Positions 54,538-63,453 of a stretch of 64,000 nt of DNA are shown in pieces. Location: the NCBI RefSeq assembly GCF_030812335.1, contig NZ_JAUSSN010000003.1, forward strand, positions 372,001 to 436,000, given 5' to 3'. The translations under genes were made by a program, and so were the position numbers. Source of the DNA: Pseudarthrobacter oxydans (lineage in GTDB: Bacteria; Actinomycetota; Actinomycetes; Actinomycetales; Micrococcaceae). The notes under the pieces are model-generated. The model was given only the letters and a program-made list of their open reading frames with translations. It was not told the origin of the DNA and searched no databases. Positions within the stretch are counted from its first letter, which is position 1. Every line of letters starts with the position of its first letter.

Positions 54538-55977
54538 ATGCGGCTGATGATTGCCGGAGGCGGCGGATTCCGGGTACCGCTGGTCTACGGGGCGCTCTGC
54601 GCGGGCCCCTTCGCCGGGCTGGTCCGGGAACTGGTGCTGTACGACGTCGATCCCGCCCGGCTCGCCGCCATCAACGCCGTCCTGGCCTCCCTCGCGGGGC
54701 AGCACCCGCCCGGCGCCGCCGCCTTTCCCGCGGTCCGCGCCACCACTTCCCTGGCCGAGGCGCTGCACGGCACGGACCTGGTCTTTGCCGCGATCCGCCC
54801 CGGGGGGACAGCCGGCCGCACCGCCGACGAGCGGGTCGCCCTGGACCTCGGACTCCTGGGCCAGGAGACCACGGGGGCCGGCGGCATTTCCTACGCGCTG
54901 CGGTCCATCCCCCGCATGCTGGATCTCGCCACCCGGATGCGGGACCACTGCCCCGACGCGTGGCTGCTGAACTTCACGAACCCGGCCGGCATGGTCACCG
55001 AAGCCCTGGTCCCGGTGCTCGGCCGCAAGGTGGTGGGCATCTGCGATTCGGCCAGCGGCCTGGTGCACCGGGCGGCGAACGCCGCCGGCGTCGCGCTGCC
55101 GGAGGGCACGCTCGACGGCGTGGGCTACTACGGCCTGAACCACCTCGGCTGGCTGTACCGGCTGGTCTCCCGTGGCCGGGACGCGCTGCCGGGGCTGCTG
55201 GCCGACGCCGACGCCCTGGCCGGTTTCGAGGAGGGACGCCTGTTTCCGCAGCCCTTCCTGGCGAAGCTGGGGTGCCTGCCGAACGAGTACCTGTACTACT
55301 ACTACGAGACCGGACGCGCCCTGGCCGGCATCCGGTCCTCCCCCACGACCCGCGGCGAGTCCATCGACCGGCAGCAGTCCGAGCTCTATCCGCGGCTCGC
55401 GGCGGCCGGGCCGGAGGCCTTCCGGCTGTGGGACGCCGCGCGCCGTTCCCGCGAGGAGGGCTATCTTGCCGAGGCCCGTGCAGCCGGCGAGCGCCGGGAC
55501 GAGACCGACCTGGCCGGCGGCGGCTACGAACGCGTCGCCCTCGCGGTGATGCGCGCACTCTCCGGCGGCGGCGCAGCGGAGCTGATCCTGAACACCCCCA
55601 ACACCCCCAACACCCCCAACGACAATGCTGGCGGCTCCGGCGGGGGCACCGCGGCGCCGGCGATCCCGGGGCTGCCCGCGGACGCCGTCGTCGAGGTTCC
55701 CTGCCGGGTGACGCCCGACGGCGTGGTGCCGCTGCCGCAGGAGCGCCCGGCCCCGGCCCAGCTGGCACTGCTCCGGCAGGTCAAGGACGTCGAACGGCTC
55801 GTCGTGACGGCGACCAGCCGGGACGCCGGGTCGACGGGCCAGGGCCGCCGGGACGCGGCGCTGGCGGCGTTCGCCGGGCACCCGCTGGTCGGCTCCGCGG
55901 ACCTCGCGGGCCAACTGCTGGCCGGGTACGAGGCGGCGTTCCCGGAGCTGAAGGAGCTCTGGCGCGGGGAGCCCTGA
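54538..55977 (+). CDS. glycoside hydrolase family 4, 6-phospho-beta-glucosidase type
   Basis: 479 residues. LMIAGGGGFRVP is the NAD-binding start, LLNFTNPAGMVTEAL is the family segment after it, GICDSASGLVHR holds the metal-binding Cys, and YGLNHLGWLY the metal-binding His. GH4 enzymes use NAD+ and Mn2+ in a redox-elimination mechanism on 6-phospho-glucosides. A loop that is normally short (N-x-P-N-x-G) is expanded here by three NTP units and a Gly/Ser linker at about 352-375. Divergent from the PfkB kinase. Confidence 0.9.
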   Translation: MRLMIAGGGGFRVPLVYGALCAGPFAGLVRELVLYDVDPARLAAINAVLASLAGQHPPGAAAFPAVRATTSLAEALHGTDLVFAAIRPGGTAGRTADERVALDLGLLGQETTGAGGISYALRSIPRMLDLATRMRDHCPDAWLLNFTNPAGMVTEALVPVLGRKVVGICDSASGLVHRAANAAGVALPEGTLDGVGYYGLNHLGWLYRLVSRGRDALPGLLADADALAGFEEGRLFPQPFLAKLGCLPNEYLYYYYETGRALAGIRSSPTTRGESIDRQQSELYPRLAAAGPEAFRLWDAARRSREEGYLAEARAAGERRDETDLAGGGYERVALAVMRALSGGGAAELILNTPNTPNTPNDNAGGSGGGTAAPAIPGLPADAVVEVPCRVTPDGVVPLPQERPAPAQLALLRQVKDVERLVVTATSRDAGSTGQGRRDAALAAFAGHPLVGSADLAGQLLAGYEAAFPELKELWRGEP

Positions 55978-55987
55978 GTGCCCGGCG

Positions 55988-56524
55988 CTACAGCCTGCGG
56001 TACATCAGGTGCAGGCCCACATAGCCCAGCCGAGGGTGCAGGAACGCTTCCGGGATGGTGGCCAGCACCTCGAAGCCCAGGGACTGCCAGGCGGCCACGG
56101 CCCGGACGTTGCTTTCCACGACGGCGTTGAACTGCATGGCGCGGAATCTGGCCGCCCGCGCCGCGTCGAGCGAGTAGGCGCACAGCCCGCGGGCCACGCC
56201 CTTGCCCCCGTGCGCCGGGTGGACCATGTACCCGGCATTGGCGACGTGGCTTCCGCCGCCGCCCTGGTTCGCGTGCAGCTCCCCGGTGCCCAGCACCACG
56301 CCGTCGAGCTCCCCGCGGCCCACGGCGACGAAGGTCTGCCCCGGGGGCTGTTTGAACCACCGTTCGCGGGCCTGGTGCTCGGTGGTGTCCCGGTCCCAGG
56401 TGAAGGTCTCCCCGGCCCTGATCACAGGTTCCAGGATCCCCCAGATCGCCGGCCAGTCCGTCCCGGCGGCGGGCCGGATGTCCCAGCCCGGGGCGGTGGA
56501 ATCGGTCTCTTCGCGTGTGCTCAC
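55988..56524 (-). CDS. GNAT acetyltransferase (PAT/YitI-like)
   Basis: 178 residues. WDIRPAAGTDWPAIWGILEPVI starts a GNAT fold, AGYMVHPAHGGKGVARGLCAYSL is the acetyl-CoA loop, and NAVVESNVRAVAAWQSLGFEVLATIPEAF is the C-terminal half. HPRLGYVGLHLMYRRL closes it, as in phosphinothricin-acetyltransferase-like proteins. The substrate is unknown. I chose the GTG at 56524 with TAACGT 7 nt upstream. Confidence 0.85.
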   Translation of the reverse strand: MSTREETDSTAPGWDIRPAAGTDWPAIWGILEPVIRAGETFTWDRDTTEHQARERWFKQPPGQTFVAVGRGELDGVVLGTGELHANQGGGGSHVANAGYMVHPAHGGKGVARGLCAYSLDAARAARFRAMQFNAVVESNVRAVAAWQSLGFEVLATIPEAFLHPRLGYVGLHLMYRRL

Positions 56525-56531
56525 AGCCGTC

Positions 56532-56537
56532 ACGTTA
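56532..56537 (-). promoter_or_regulatory. leaderless-type -10 (TAACGT) for the GNAT gene
   Basis: TAACGT, 7 nt, then the GTG at 56524. Confidence 0.4.
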
Positions 56538-56655
56538 GCAGCATGCCCGGCGCTGTGACCGGCGCCGCCCACCGGCCTATGAACCCGCGGGATTTTCAGG
56601 AGTAGTGTTTTATCGAAATGCAGTTCCGGGCGTGTTCCAGGAGGAAGGGAAAAGA

Positions 56656-57942
56656 ATGTCGCTGATCCGCCGCGTCGCGTTCCTCTCCCTGCACACCTCC
56701 CCGATGGAGCAGCCCGGGTCCGGCGACGCCGGGGGCATGAACGTGTACATCCGCGCGCTCGCCGCGGCCCTCGCCGACACCGGCGTCGAGGTCGAGATCT
56801 TCACCCGGTCCACCTCCGCCGGCCAGGCCGCCGTCGAGCACCCCTCCCCCGGGGTCTGCGTGCACAACGTCATGGCCGGCCCGGCCCGGAAGCTGCCCAA
56901 GGAAGAACTTCCCGAACTGCTGCACAGCATGGTCGCCGAAATCGACCGCATCCGCCAGCTCCAGCCGCACGGCCGCTACGACGTGATCCATTCGCACTAC
57001 TGGGTGTCCGGGGTGGCCGGACTGGAGCTCGCCAGCCTGTGGGGACTGCCGCTCGTGCACACCATGCACACCATGGCCAAGGTCAAGAACCTGCTGCTGG
57101 TCTCCGGCGAGCAGCCCGAGCCGCGGCGGCGCGAGGACGGCGAACAGCGGATTGTCGACGGCGCCACCCGGCTAATCGCCAACACTGGCACCGAAGCGGC
57201 TGAACTGGTCTCGCACTACCACGCCGACAACGACCACATCGACGTGGCCCCGCCGGGGGTGGACCTGGACATCTTCACCCCGGCCTTCCGCAGCCGGGCC
57301 CGGACCGCCCACGGGATCCCGCCGGGCCGGTTCCACCTGCTGTTCGCCGGCCGGATCCAGCGCCTCAAGGGGCCGCAGATCCTGGTCAAGGCCGCCGCCC
57401 TGCTCCGGAACAGGCGTCCGGACATCGACCTGCAGCTGACCATCGTCGGCGCGGTCAGCGGGGCCAAGGACTTTGACCTGAAGTCGCTGATCAGCGCCGC
57501 CGGAATGGACGACGTCGTGACCCACCATCCGCCGGTCAGCGCACCGGAGCTGGCCGGCTGGTTCCGTTCCGCCGACGTCGTGGTGATGCCGTCCTACAGT
57601 GAATCGTTCGGTCTTGTGGCGCTGGAGGCCCAGGCCTGCGGCACGCCGGTGGTCGCCACCAAGGTCGGCGGGCTGTCCCGTGCCGTTTTCGACGGCCGGA
57701 CCGGGATGCTCGTGGAGGGCCACAAGGCCGCCGACTGGGCCGACGCGCTCGAAGCCCTGTACGACGACCCGGCAACCCGTGCGGACATGGGCCGCGCGGC
57801 CGCCCTGCACGCGGAGGGATTCGGCTGGCACCGAACCGCCGCGGTCACGCTGGAGAGCTACCACACGGCGTTGAGCCAGTACTTTGGAAACCTGACCATT
57901 CCGGTGGGCCATACGCCCGCACCCGGAACCATCGGCCGGTAA
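56656..57942 (+). CDS. mshA: D-inositol-3-phosphate glycosyltransferase (mycothiol step 1)
   Basis: 428 residues, a GT4-family GT-B fold. The N-terminus [25 protein letters not shown] is the MshA signature (D-A-G-G-M-N-V-Y). [15 protein letters not shown] and [13 protein letters not shown] follow, and the donor site is [28 protein letters not shown] (E-x7-E). It transfers GlcNAc from UDP-GlcNAc to inositol-3-phosphate. Ino1 at 61-62 kb makes that acceptor. I chose the ATG at 56656 behind GGAGGAAGGG; the frame opens 17 residues earlier. Confidence 0.93.
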   Translation: MSLIRRVAFLSLHTSPMEQPGSGDAGGMNVYIRALAAALADTGVEVEIFTRSTSAGQAAVEHPSPGVCVHNVMAGPARKLPKEELPELLHSMVAEIDRIRQLQPHGRYDVIHSHYWVSGVAGLELASLWGLPLVHTMHTMAKVKNLLLVSGEQPEPRRREDGEQRIVDGATRLIANTGTEAAELVSHYHADNDHIDVAPPGVDLDIFTPAFRSRARTAHGIPPGRFHLLFAGRIQRLKGPQILVKAAALLRNRRPDIDLQLTIVGAVSGAKDFDLKSLISAAGMDDVVTHHPPVSAPELAGWFRSADVVVMPSYSESFGLVALEAQACGTPVVATKVGGLSRAVFDGRTGMLVEGHKAADWADALEALYDDPATRADMGRAAALHAEGFGWHRTAAVTLESYHTALSQYFGNLTIPVGHTPAPGTIGR

Positions 57943-58000
57943 CAGCGGCCTGAACCCACTGGCCGGCACACCCACCGCCGCCACGAGCCAAAGGACGACG

Positions 58001-59863
58001 ATGTCTGAAACCACGATTCCCGGATCAGCCGCCACAGCAGCCGCGGGAGGCGCCGGTGTTGCGGGAGGTGCCGGTGTCGCGGGCGCCGCCGGAGCTGTCG
58101 AGCCGGCCGGAGCTGCCGGCGCCGCCGAGTCGGCCGATGGCGCCGCGGGCACTGCCGAGCCGGCCGATGGAGCCGCCGCCGTGCTGAGTGATCTGGAGAT
58201 CGCGCAGCGGGCCACCATGCGGCCGATCGAGGAGATTGCCGCGGCCGCCGGGATCAACGCCGAGGCGCTGGACTTCCACGGCCGCTACAAGGCCAAGATC
58301 GACCCTGCCAAGCTCGCCGGGTCAACGGGCGCTGCGCCCGGCGCCCCCGGCAAGGTGGTGCTGGTGTCGGCGATGTCCCCCACCCCGGCCGGTGAAGGCA
58401 AGTCCACCACGACGGTGGGGCTGGCGGATTCCCTCGCCCGCGCCGGCCACAAGGTGATGATTGCACTGCGGGAGCCGTCGCTCGGGCCGATCCTGGGCAT
58501 GAAGGGCGGCGCCACGGGCGGCGGTTACTCCCAGGTGCTGCCGATGGACGAGATCAACCTGCACTTCACCGGCGATTTCCACGCCGTCACCTCGGCGAAC
58601 AACGCCCTGATGGCCCTCGTGGACAACCACATCTACCAGGGCAACGAGCTGAACATCGACCCGCGCCGGATTACCTTCAAGCGGGTGCTGGACATGAACG
58701 ACCGTTCGCTGCGCGAGGTCGTGATCGGCCTCGGCGGCCCGACGCAGGGCATCCCGCGGCAGGACGGCTTCGACATCACCGTGGCTTCGGAGATCATGGC
58801 GGTGTTCTGCCTCGCCACGGACCTCGCGGACCTCCGGGAACGGCTGGGCCGGATCACCTTCGGGTACACCTACGACCGGCAGCCGGTCACGGTCGCCCAG
58901 CTGGGTGTCCAGGGCGCCCTGACCATGCTGCTCAAAGACGCCATCAAACCGAACCTGGTGCAGACCATTGCCGGGACCCCGGCGCTGGTCCACGGCGGAC
59001 CGTTCGCGAACATCGCCCACGGCTGCAATTCCCTCATCGCCACCCAGACCGCCCGCAGCCTGGCCGACATCGTCATCACCGAGGCCGGGTTCGGCGCCGA
59101 CCTGGGCGCGGAAAAGTACATGGACATCAAGTCCCGCGTCGCCGACGTCGCCCCGTCCGCCGTCGTCATTGTGGCGACCGTGCGGGCCCTGAAAATGCAC
59201 GGCGGCCTCCCCAAGGACCAGCTCAAGGAGCCCGACCTGGACGCGCTGGCCGCCGGCGTCGTCAATCTCCAGCGCCACGTGCGGAACGTGGAGAAGTTCG
59301 GCATCACCCCCGTCGTGGCGATCAACAAGTTCGCCACGGACACCCGGGAGGAGCTGGACTGGCTGCTGGAATGGTGCGCCGCGGAGGGCGTCCAGGCGGC
59401 CGTGGCCGATGTCTGGGGCCGCGGGGGCGGCGGTGACGGCGGCGACGAACTCGCGGCCAAGGTCGCCGCGGCCATTGAGGCGCCGCACACCTTCCGGCAC
59501 CTGTACCCGTTGGAGATGTCGGTGGAGGACAAGATCCGAACGATCGTGCAGGAGATCTACGGCGCCGACGGCGTGGATTTCTCCGTCCCGGCGCTCAAGC
59601 GGCTCGCGGAGATCGAGAAGAACGGCTGGTCCGGCTTCCCGGTCTGCATGGCGAAGACCCAGTATTCCTTCAGCGACGACGCGAGCAAGCTCGGCGCCCC
59701 GAAGGGGTTCACCGTGCACGTCCGCGACCTTATCCCCAAGACCGGCGCCGGCTTCATCGTGGCCCTGACCGGCGCGGTCATGACCATGCCGGGGCTCCCG
59801 AAAGTCCCGGCCGCGATGCGCATGGACGTCGACGCCGAAGGAAACCCCGTCGGCCTATTTTAA
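58001..59863 (+). CDS. fhs: formate-tetrahydrofolate ligase
   Basis: 620 residues, about 60 longer than usual. The conserved part begins [19 protein letters not shown] at residue 61; then come [20 protein letters not shown] (ATP loop), [23 protein letters not shown] and [16 protein letters not shown]. It makes 10-formyl-THF from formate, ATP and THF. The first 60 residues are Ala/Gly repeats ([13 protein letters not shown]). An in-frame GTG at 58181 with GGAG upstream would give the standard protein; the ATG used here follows AAAGGA. Either start is possible. Confidence 0.95.
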   Translation: MSETTIPGSAATAAAGGAGVAGGAGVAGAAGAVEPAGAAGAAESADGAAGTAEPADGAAAVLSDLEIAQRATMRPIEEIAAAAGINAEALDFHGRYKAKIDPAKLAGSTGAAPGAPGKVVLVSAMSPTPAGEGKSTTTVGLADSLARAGHKVMIALREPSLGPILGMKGGATGGGYSQVLPMDEINLHFTGDFHAVTSANNALMALVDNHIYQGNELNIDPRRITFKRVLDMNDRSLREVVIGLGGPTQGIPRQDGFDITVASEIMAVFCLATDLADLRERLGRITFGYTYDRQPVTVAQLGVQGALTMLLKDAIKPNLVQTIAGTPALVHGGPFANIAHGCNSLIATQTARSLADIVITEAGFGADLGAEKYMDIKSRVADVAPSAVVIVATVRALKMHGGLPKDQLKEPDLDALAAGVVNLQRHVRNVEKFGITPVVAINKFATDTREELDWLLEWCAAEGVQAAVADVWGRGGGGDGGDELAAKVAAAIEAPHTFRHLYPLEMSVEDKIRTIVQEIYGADGVDFSVPALKRLAEIEKNGWSGFPVCMAKTQYSFSDDASKLGAPKGFTVHVRDLIPKTGAGFIVALTGAVMTMPGLPKVPAAMRMDVDAEGNPVGLF

Positions 59864-59914
59864 CCCTCCCTCACATCCGGCGTCCCTCCAACCAACCCTC
59901 CCTCACATTCGGCG
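59862..59914. repeat. direct repeat AACCCTCCCTCACATYCGGCG, two copies
   Basis: Two 21-bp copies (59862-59882 and 59894-59914) differ at one position and are 32 bp apart, starting inside the fhs stop. Their reverse complement (GTGAGGGAGG) resembles sequences right of the DUF559 gene near 60980-61022. Confidence 0.75.
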
Positions 59915-59974
59915 CGGCGCTCCAAGGGGATCGTCGGAAACCGAACCTACTGCCACGCGCTGATCCGGGGCGCC

Positions 59975-60000
59975 TGTGGATAACTTCTACACGGTTATCC
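59975..60000. promoter_or_regulatory. inverted repeat with a DnaA-box match upstream of the DUF559 gene
   Basis: GGATAAC (59978-59984), 9 nt, GTTATCC (59994-60000): perfect 7-bp arms. The left part, TGTGGATAA, is a perfect reverse complement of the DnaA box TTATCCACA. It is 21 bp before the DUF559 start. Either an operator or a stray DnaA box. Confidence 0.45.
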
Positions 60001-60021
60001 GTTTGGGTTCACAATTCCAGC

Positions 60022-60981
60022 ATGAGAGAGCGAACGGAGCTTCCAAGTCCACTCGGCGCAGGACCCTTCACAATCGCCGATGCCCGGTCCCTGGGAGTGC
60101 CGAGAACCAGGCTCAGGCATTCTGACATAAGTCATGTCAGCAGAGGTCTCTACCGGCCCGTGGAATGGAGCTTCGGGTTGGAGGCGGCGGCTCGGTCGTT
60201 GTCCGTTGCGACGCCCGGGGCCTGGATCTCGCACGTCACCGCCGCCATACTCCGATGTCAGCTCCTGCCTCCGTGGCTCTCGGACTCTGAGGAGCTTCAC
60301 CTGAGCAAGCCGCGGGCGCTGCCCGAGGTCCGGCGCAAGGGCATCATTGGGCACACGGTCCTGGCCTGGGAAGATGAGGTCGAATCGGCGGACGGCATCC
60401 GGATCAGCACGCCTCCGCGGACATGGCTCGACCTTGCCCGGCGGTTGAGCCTTCCCGAATTGGTCTGCATGGGTGACGAACTCGTTCGGATTCCCCGGTT
60501 CGGCTTGGAGGGCCGGAGCGAGCCCTTCGCGACCATCGACGGGCTGCGTTCAATGGTGAACCGCCACCCGAACCTTCAGGGAATCGTCCGCGCCCGGGCG
60601 GCCCTGGACTTGATGCGGGTGGGATCCGATTCAGGTCAGGAAACACTGCTGCGCCTGGCGATATGCGACGCAGGCCTCCCGGAGCCGGAGCTCCAGCTCC
60701 CCCTTCGTCCGGAGAGGCCTGGTTCCCCGACTGCGGACCTGGGGTACCGCCGTCGTCGGCTGGCCGTCCAATACGACGGCGCCCACCACCTGCTGCCCGC
60801 CCAGATCCACAGCGACCGCCGTCGTGACAAAGCCTTCGAGGCAGCGGGATGGACGGTGCTCGTCCTGACAAATGAGGACCTTGCGGACGGCTTCGCCGAC
60901 GCCACCGCCAAGATCAAGCGAATCCTCCGCACCGCGTATCTCAGCCCGTCGTCGGCCGCAGGTTTTTCCAGCCCCACCTGA
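60022..60981 (+). CDS. DUF559 (Vsr-like nuclease fold) protein with AbiEi-like N-terminus
   Basis: 319 residues. The N-terminus (PFTIADARSLGVPRTRLRHSDISHVSRGLYRP) looks like the winged-helix domain of AbiEi antitoxin-type proteins. The C-terminal 110 residues have the DUF559 PD-(D/E)XK layout: ETLLRLAICDAGLPEPELQ, ADLGYRRRRLAVQYDG (D...QYDG, with Gln where Glu is commoner), then RRRDKAFEAAGWTVLVLTNEDL. Many such proteins occur in actinobacteria without a proven role. It is bounded by inverted short repeats on both sides. Confidence 0.8.
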   Translation: MRERTELPSPLGAGPFTIADARSLGVPRTRLRHSDISHVSRGLYRPVEWSFGLEAAARSLSVATPGAWISHVTAAILRCQLLPPWLSDSEELHLSKPRALPEVRRKGIIGHTVLAWEDEVESADGIRISTPPRTWLDLARRLSLPELVCMGDELVRIPRFGLEGRSEPFATIDGLRSMVNRHPNLQGIVRARAALDLMRVGSDSGQETLLRLAICDAGLPEPELQLPLRPERPGSPTADLGYRRRRLAVQYDGAHHLLPAQIHSDRRRDKAFEAAGWTVLVLTNEDLADGFADATAKIKRILRTAYLSPSSAAGFSSPT

Positions 60982-61041
60982 GGGAGCGATCCGGCGATAC
61001 CTGCACAACGTGAGGGAGGATCGGGGTGGTAGCTGCCAGAC

Positions 61042-61095
61042 GTGCGGGAGCGTCTGAGACGCAGGACGCTCCCACACCACAGGTGCGGGAGCGTC
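61042..61095. repeat. intergenic GTGCGGGAGCGTC repeat/hairpin
   Basis: GTGCGGGAGCGTC occurs at 61042-61054 and again, identical, at 61083-61095. Between them GACGCTCCC (61065-61073) can pair with either copy. It lies between the convergent DUF559 and ino1 genes and may double as a bidirectional terminator, although no T-tract is present. Confidence 0.75.
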
Positions 61096-61117
61096 GGCGG
61101 AGCAGGGGAAGCGGGGG

Positions 61118-62203
61118 TTAGCGCTCCAGGTCGCCTCGGATGAAGGCCTCGACCTTGTCGCGGGCGAGGTCGTCGTTGAACTGCTCCGGCGGGGACTTCA
61201 TGAAGTAGCTCGAGGCGGAGAGCAGCGGGCCGCCGATGCCGCGGTCCAGGCCGATCTTGGCGGCGCGGATGGCGTCGATGATCACGCCGGCGGAGTTGGG
61301 CGAGTCCCAGACCTCCAGCTTGTATTCGAGCGACACCGGGGCGTCGCCGAAGTTGCGGCCCTCGAGGCGGACGAAGGCCCATTTGCGGTCATCGAGCCAC
61401 TGGACGTAGTCCGACGGGCCGATGTGGACGTCGCGCGGGGCGATGTCGGCCTCGACGTTGGAGGTGACGGCCTGGGTCTTGGAGATCTTCTTGGACTCGA
61501 GGCGGTCGCGCTCCAGCATGTTCTTGAAGTCCATGTTGCCGCCGACGTTCAGCTGATAGGTGCGGTCCAGGGTGACGCCGCGGTCCTCGAACAGCTTGGC
61601 CATGACGCGGTGCGTGATGGTGGCACCGATCTGGCTCTTGATGTCATCGCCCACGATCGGGACACCGGCGGCGGTGAACTTGTCCGCCCAGGCCTTGGTG
61701 CCGGCGATGAAGACCGGCAGGGCGTTGACGAAGCCCACACCGGCGTCGATCGCGCACTGGGCGTAGTATTCCGCGGCTTCCTGCGACCCGACCGGCAGGT
61801 AGCAGACCATCACGTCGACCTTGGCGTCCTTGAGGGCCTGGACGACGTCGACCGGCTCCTCCGTGGACTGCTCGATGGTCTCGAGGTAGTACTTGCCGAG
61901 CCCGTCGAGGGTCGGGCCGCGCTGGACGGTGACACCGGTCGGCGGGACGTCGGCGATCTTGATGGTGTTGTTTTCGCTGGCCAGGATGGCGTCGGCCAGG
62001 TCCAGGCCCACCTTCTTGCCGTCGACGTCGAACGCGGCAACGAACTGAACGTCGTTGACGTGGTACTTGCCGAACTCCACGTGCATCAGCCCCGGAATCG
62101 TGGCCTTGGGGTCGGCCTCCCGGTAGTACTCGACGCCCTGGACCAGCGAGGTGGCGCAGTTACCTACGCCGACGATTGCAACACGAATCGGATGTGAAGA
62201 CAC
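61118..62203 (-). CDS. ino1: inositol-3-phosphate synthase
   Basis: 361 residues, the short actinobacterial/archaeal form. [21 protein letters not shown] is the NAD-binding Rossmann start. [38 protein letters not shown] and [13 protein letters not shown] are family blocks carrying the active-site lysines and asparagines. It isomerises glucose-6-phosphate to inositol-3-phosphate for mycothiol (with MshA) and phosphatidylinositol. A palindrome lies in its upstream region. Confidence 0.96.
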   Translation of the reverse strand: MSSHPIRVAIVGVGNCATSLVQGVEYYREADPKATIPGLMHVEFGKYHVNDVQFVAAFDVDGKKVGLDLADAILASENNTIKIADVPPTGVTVQRGPTLDGLGKYYLETIEQSTEEPVDVVQALKDAKVDVMVCYLPVGSQEAAEYYAQCAIDAGVGFVNALPVFIAGTKAWADKFTAAGVPIVGDDIKSQIGATITHRVMAKLFEDRGVTLDRTYQLNVGGNMDFKNMLERDRLESKKISKTQAVTSNVEADIAPRDVHIGPSDYVQWLDDRKWAFVRLEGRNFGDAPVSLEYKLEVWDSPNSAGVIIDAIRAAKIGLDRGIGGPLLSASSYFMKSPPEQFNDDLARDKVEAFIRGDLER

Positions 62204-62275
62204 GGAACTCCTTTGGGGACAACTTCATGTGCCCGGCGCGGAAGTACTCTGATGCACGACGGCGGCAACGGGCAC

Positions 62276-62291
62276 GGCGCCGTACGGCGCC
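62276..62291. promoter_or_regulatory. 16-bp perfect palindrome upstream of ino1
   Basis: GGCGCCGTACGGCGCC is perfectly self-complementary and lies 73-88 bp before the ino1 start. A repressor operator is the likeliest use; inositol-responsive LacI-type control of ino1 is known in corynebacteria, but this sequence has not been matched to it. Confidence 0.4.
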
Positions 62292-62391
62292 CTTAGCATT
62301 CTAGTCAACGGCGCGGGGACCCGAGTTGTTCCCGGCCGCCGCGCCCGCCCGTATGACGGGTGGGCGGGGCAGGCACGGCGGGCGGGGCAGG

Positions 62392-63438
62392 CTAGGCAGT
62401 CGACTTCTGCGCCCACAGGTTGATGTCGGACTCGACGGCGAACTCGTCGATCGCCGTCAGTTCCGCGGCCGTGAAGCCGAGGTTGTTGATCGCGGACAGG
62501 GTGTCCTCGAGCTGGCGGACACTGGACGCGCCGACCAGGGCGGAGGTCACGGAGGTGCCCTTGCCCTGGTCGCGCAGGATCCAGGCGATGGCCATCTGCG
62601 CGAGGGTCTGCCCGCGGCCCTCGGCGATGCGGTGCAGTCCCCGCACCCGGTCCAGCTTGTCCTCGGTGATGCTGTCCTCGGCCAGGGACTTCTCCTGGGC
62701 GGCGCGTGAATCGGCCGGGATCCCGTTCAGGTAGCGGTCGGTCAGCATGCCCTGCGCCAGCGGCGAGAACGCGATCGAGCCGGCCCCCACCTGTTCCAGC
62801 GCCTCGTACAGGTTGGGGCTGCCGTTTTCGGTCCAGCGGTTCAGCATGGAGTAGCTGGGCTGGTGGATCAGCAGCGGGGTGCCGAGCTCCTTCAGGATCC
62901 GGGCGGCCTCGAGGGTCTGTTCCGGGGTGTAGGAGGAGATGCCGGCGTACAGCGCCTTCCCGGAGCGGACCGCGTGGTCCAGGGCGCCCATGGTCTCTTC
63001 CATCGGCGTTTCCGGGTCGGGACGGTGGCTGTAGAAGATGTCCACGTAGTCCAGGCCCATGCGGTTCAGCGACTGGTCCAGGCTGGCGAGCAGGTATTTG
63101 CGTGAGCCCCATTCGCCGAACGGGCCCGGCCACATGTTGTAGCCGGCCTTGGTGGAGATGATGAGCTCGTCCCGGTAGGGGGCGAAGTCGTCCTTGAGGT
63201 GCCGGCCGAAGTTGGTCTCGGCGGAGCCGGCCAGCGGCCCGTAGTTGTTGGCCAGGTCGAAGTGGTTGACGCCGAGGTCGAAGGCTCGGCGCAGGATGGC
63301 GCGCTGGGTTTCGAAGGGCTTGTCGTCGCCGAAGTTGTGCCACAGGCCGAGTGAAATGGCGGGGAGCTTCAGCCCGCTGCGTCCCACGCGGCGGTAGGGC
63401 ATGGAGTCATACCGGGTGTCTGCTGCTACGTAAGTCAT
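62392..63438 (-). CDS. aldo/keto reductase, L-glyceraldehyde-3-phosphate reductase type (YghZ)
   Basis: 348 residues. The catalytic tetrad is visible: Asp in GVNHFDLANNYG, the Tyr of that motif, Lys in IISTKAGYNMWPGPFG and His in DIFYSHRPDPETPMEE. The NADPH pocket closes with VTSALVGASSVRQLEDTL. YghZ enzymes detoxify L-glyceraldehyde-3-phosphate and methylglyoxal. AGGACAG precedes the ATG, which lies 15 bp after the treZ stop, so the two are probably co-transcribed. Confidence 0.92.
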   Translation of the reverse strand: MTYVAADTRYDSMPYRRVGRSGLKLPAISLGLWHNFGDDKPFETQRAILRRAFDLGVNHFDLANNYGPLAGSAETNFGRHLKDDFAPYRDELIISTKAGYNMWPGPFGEWGSRKYLLASLDQSLNRMGLDYVDIFYSHRPDPETPMEETMGALDHAVRSGKALYAGISSYTPEQTLEAARILKELGTPLLIHQPSYSMLNRWTENGSPNLYEALEQVGAGSIAFSPLAQGMLTDRYLNGIPADSRAAQEKSLAEDSITEDKLDRVRGLHRIAEGRGQTLAQMAIAWILRDQGKGTSVTSALVGASSVRQLEDTLSAINNLGFTAAELTAIDEFAVESDINLWAQKSTA

Positions 63439-63453
63439 GCGTACTGTCCTGTC

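Noticed and set aside
53019..56024. A 1001-codon open frame on the + strand through the tandem repeat, the PfkB gene (antisense) and the GH4 gene
   Set aside because: It is a GC-driven shadow. The composition is Arg/Gly/Ala-rich without family features, and it runs antisense or out of frame to well-supported genes.
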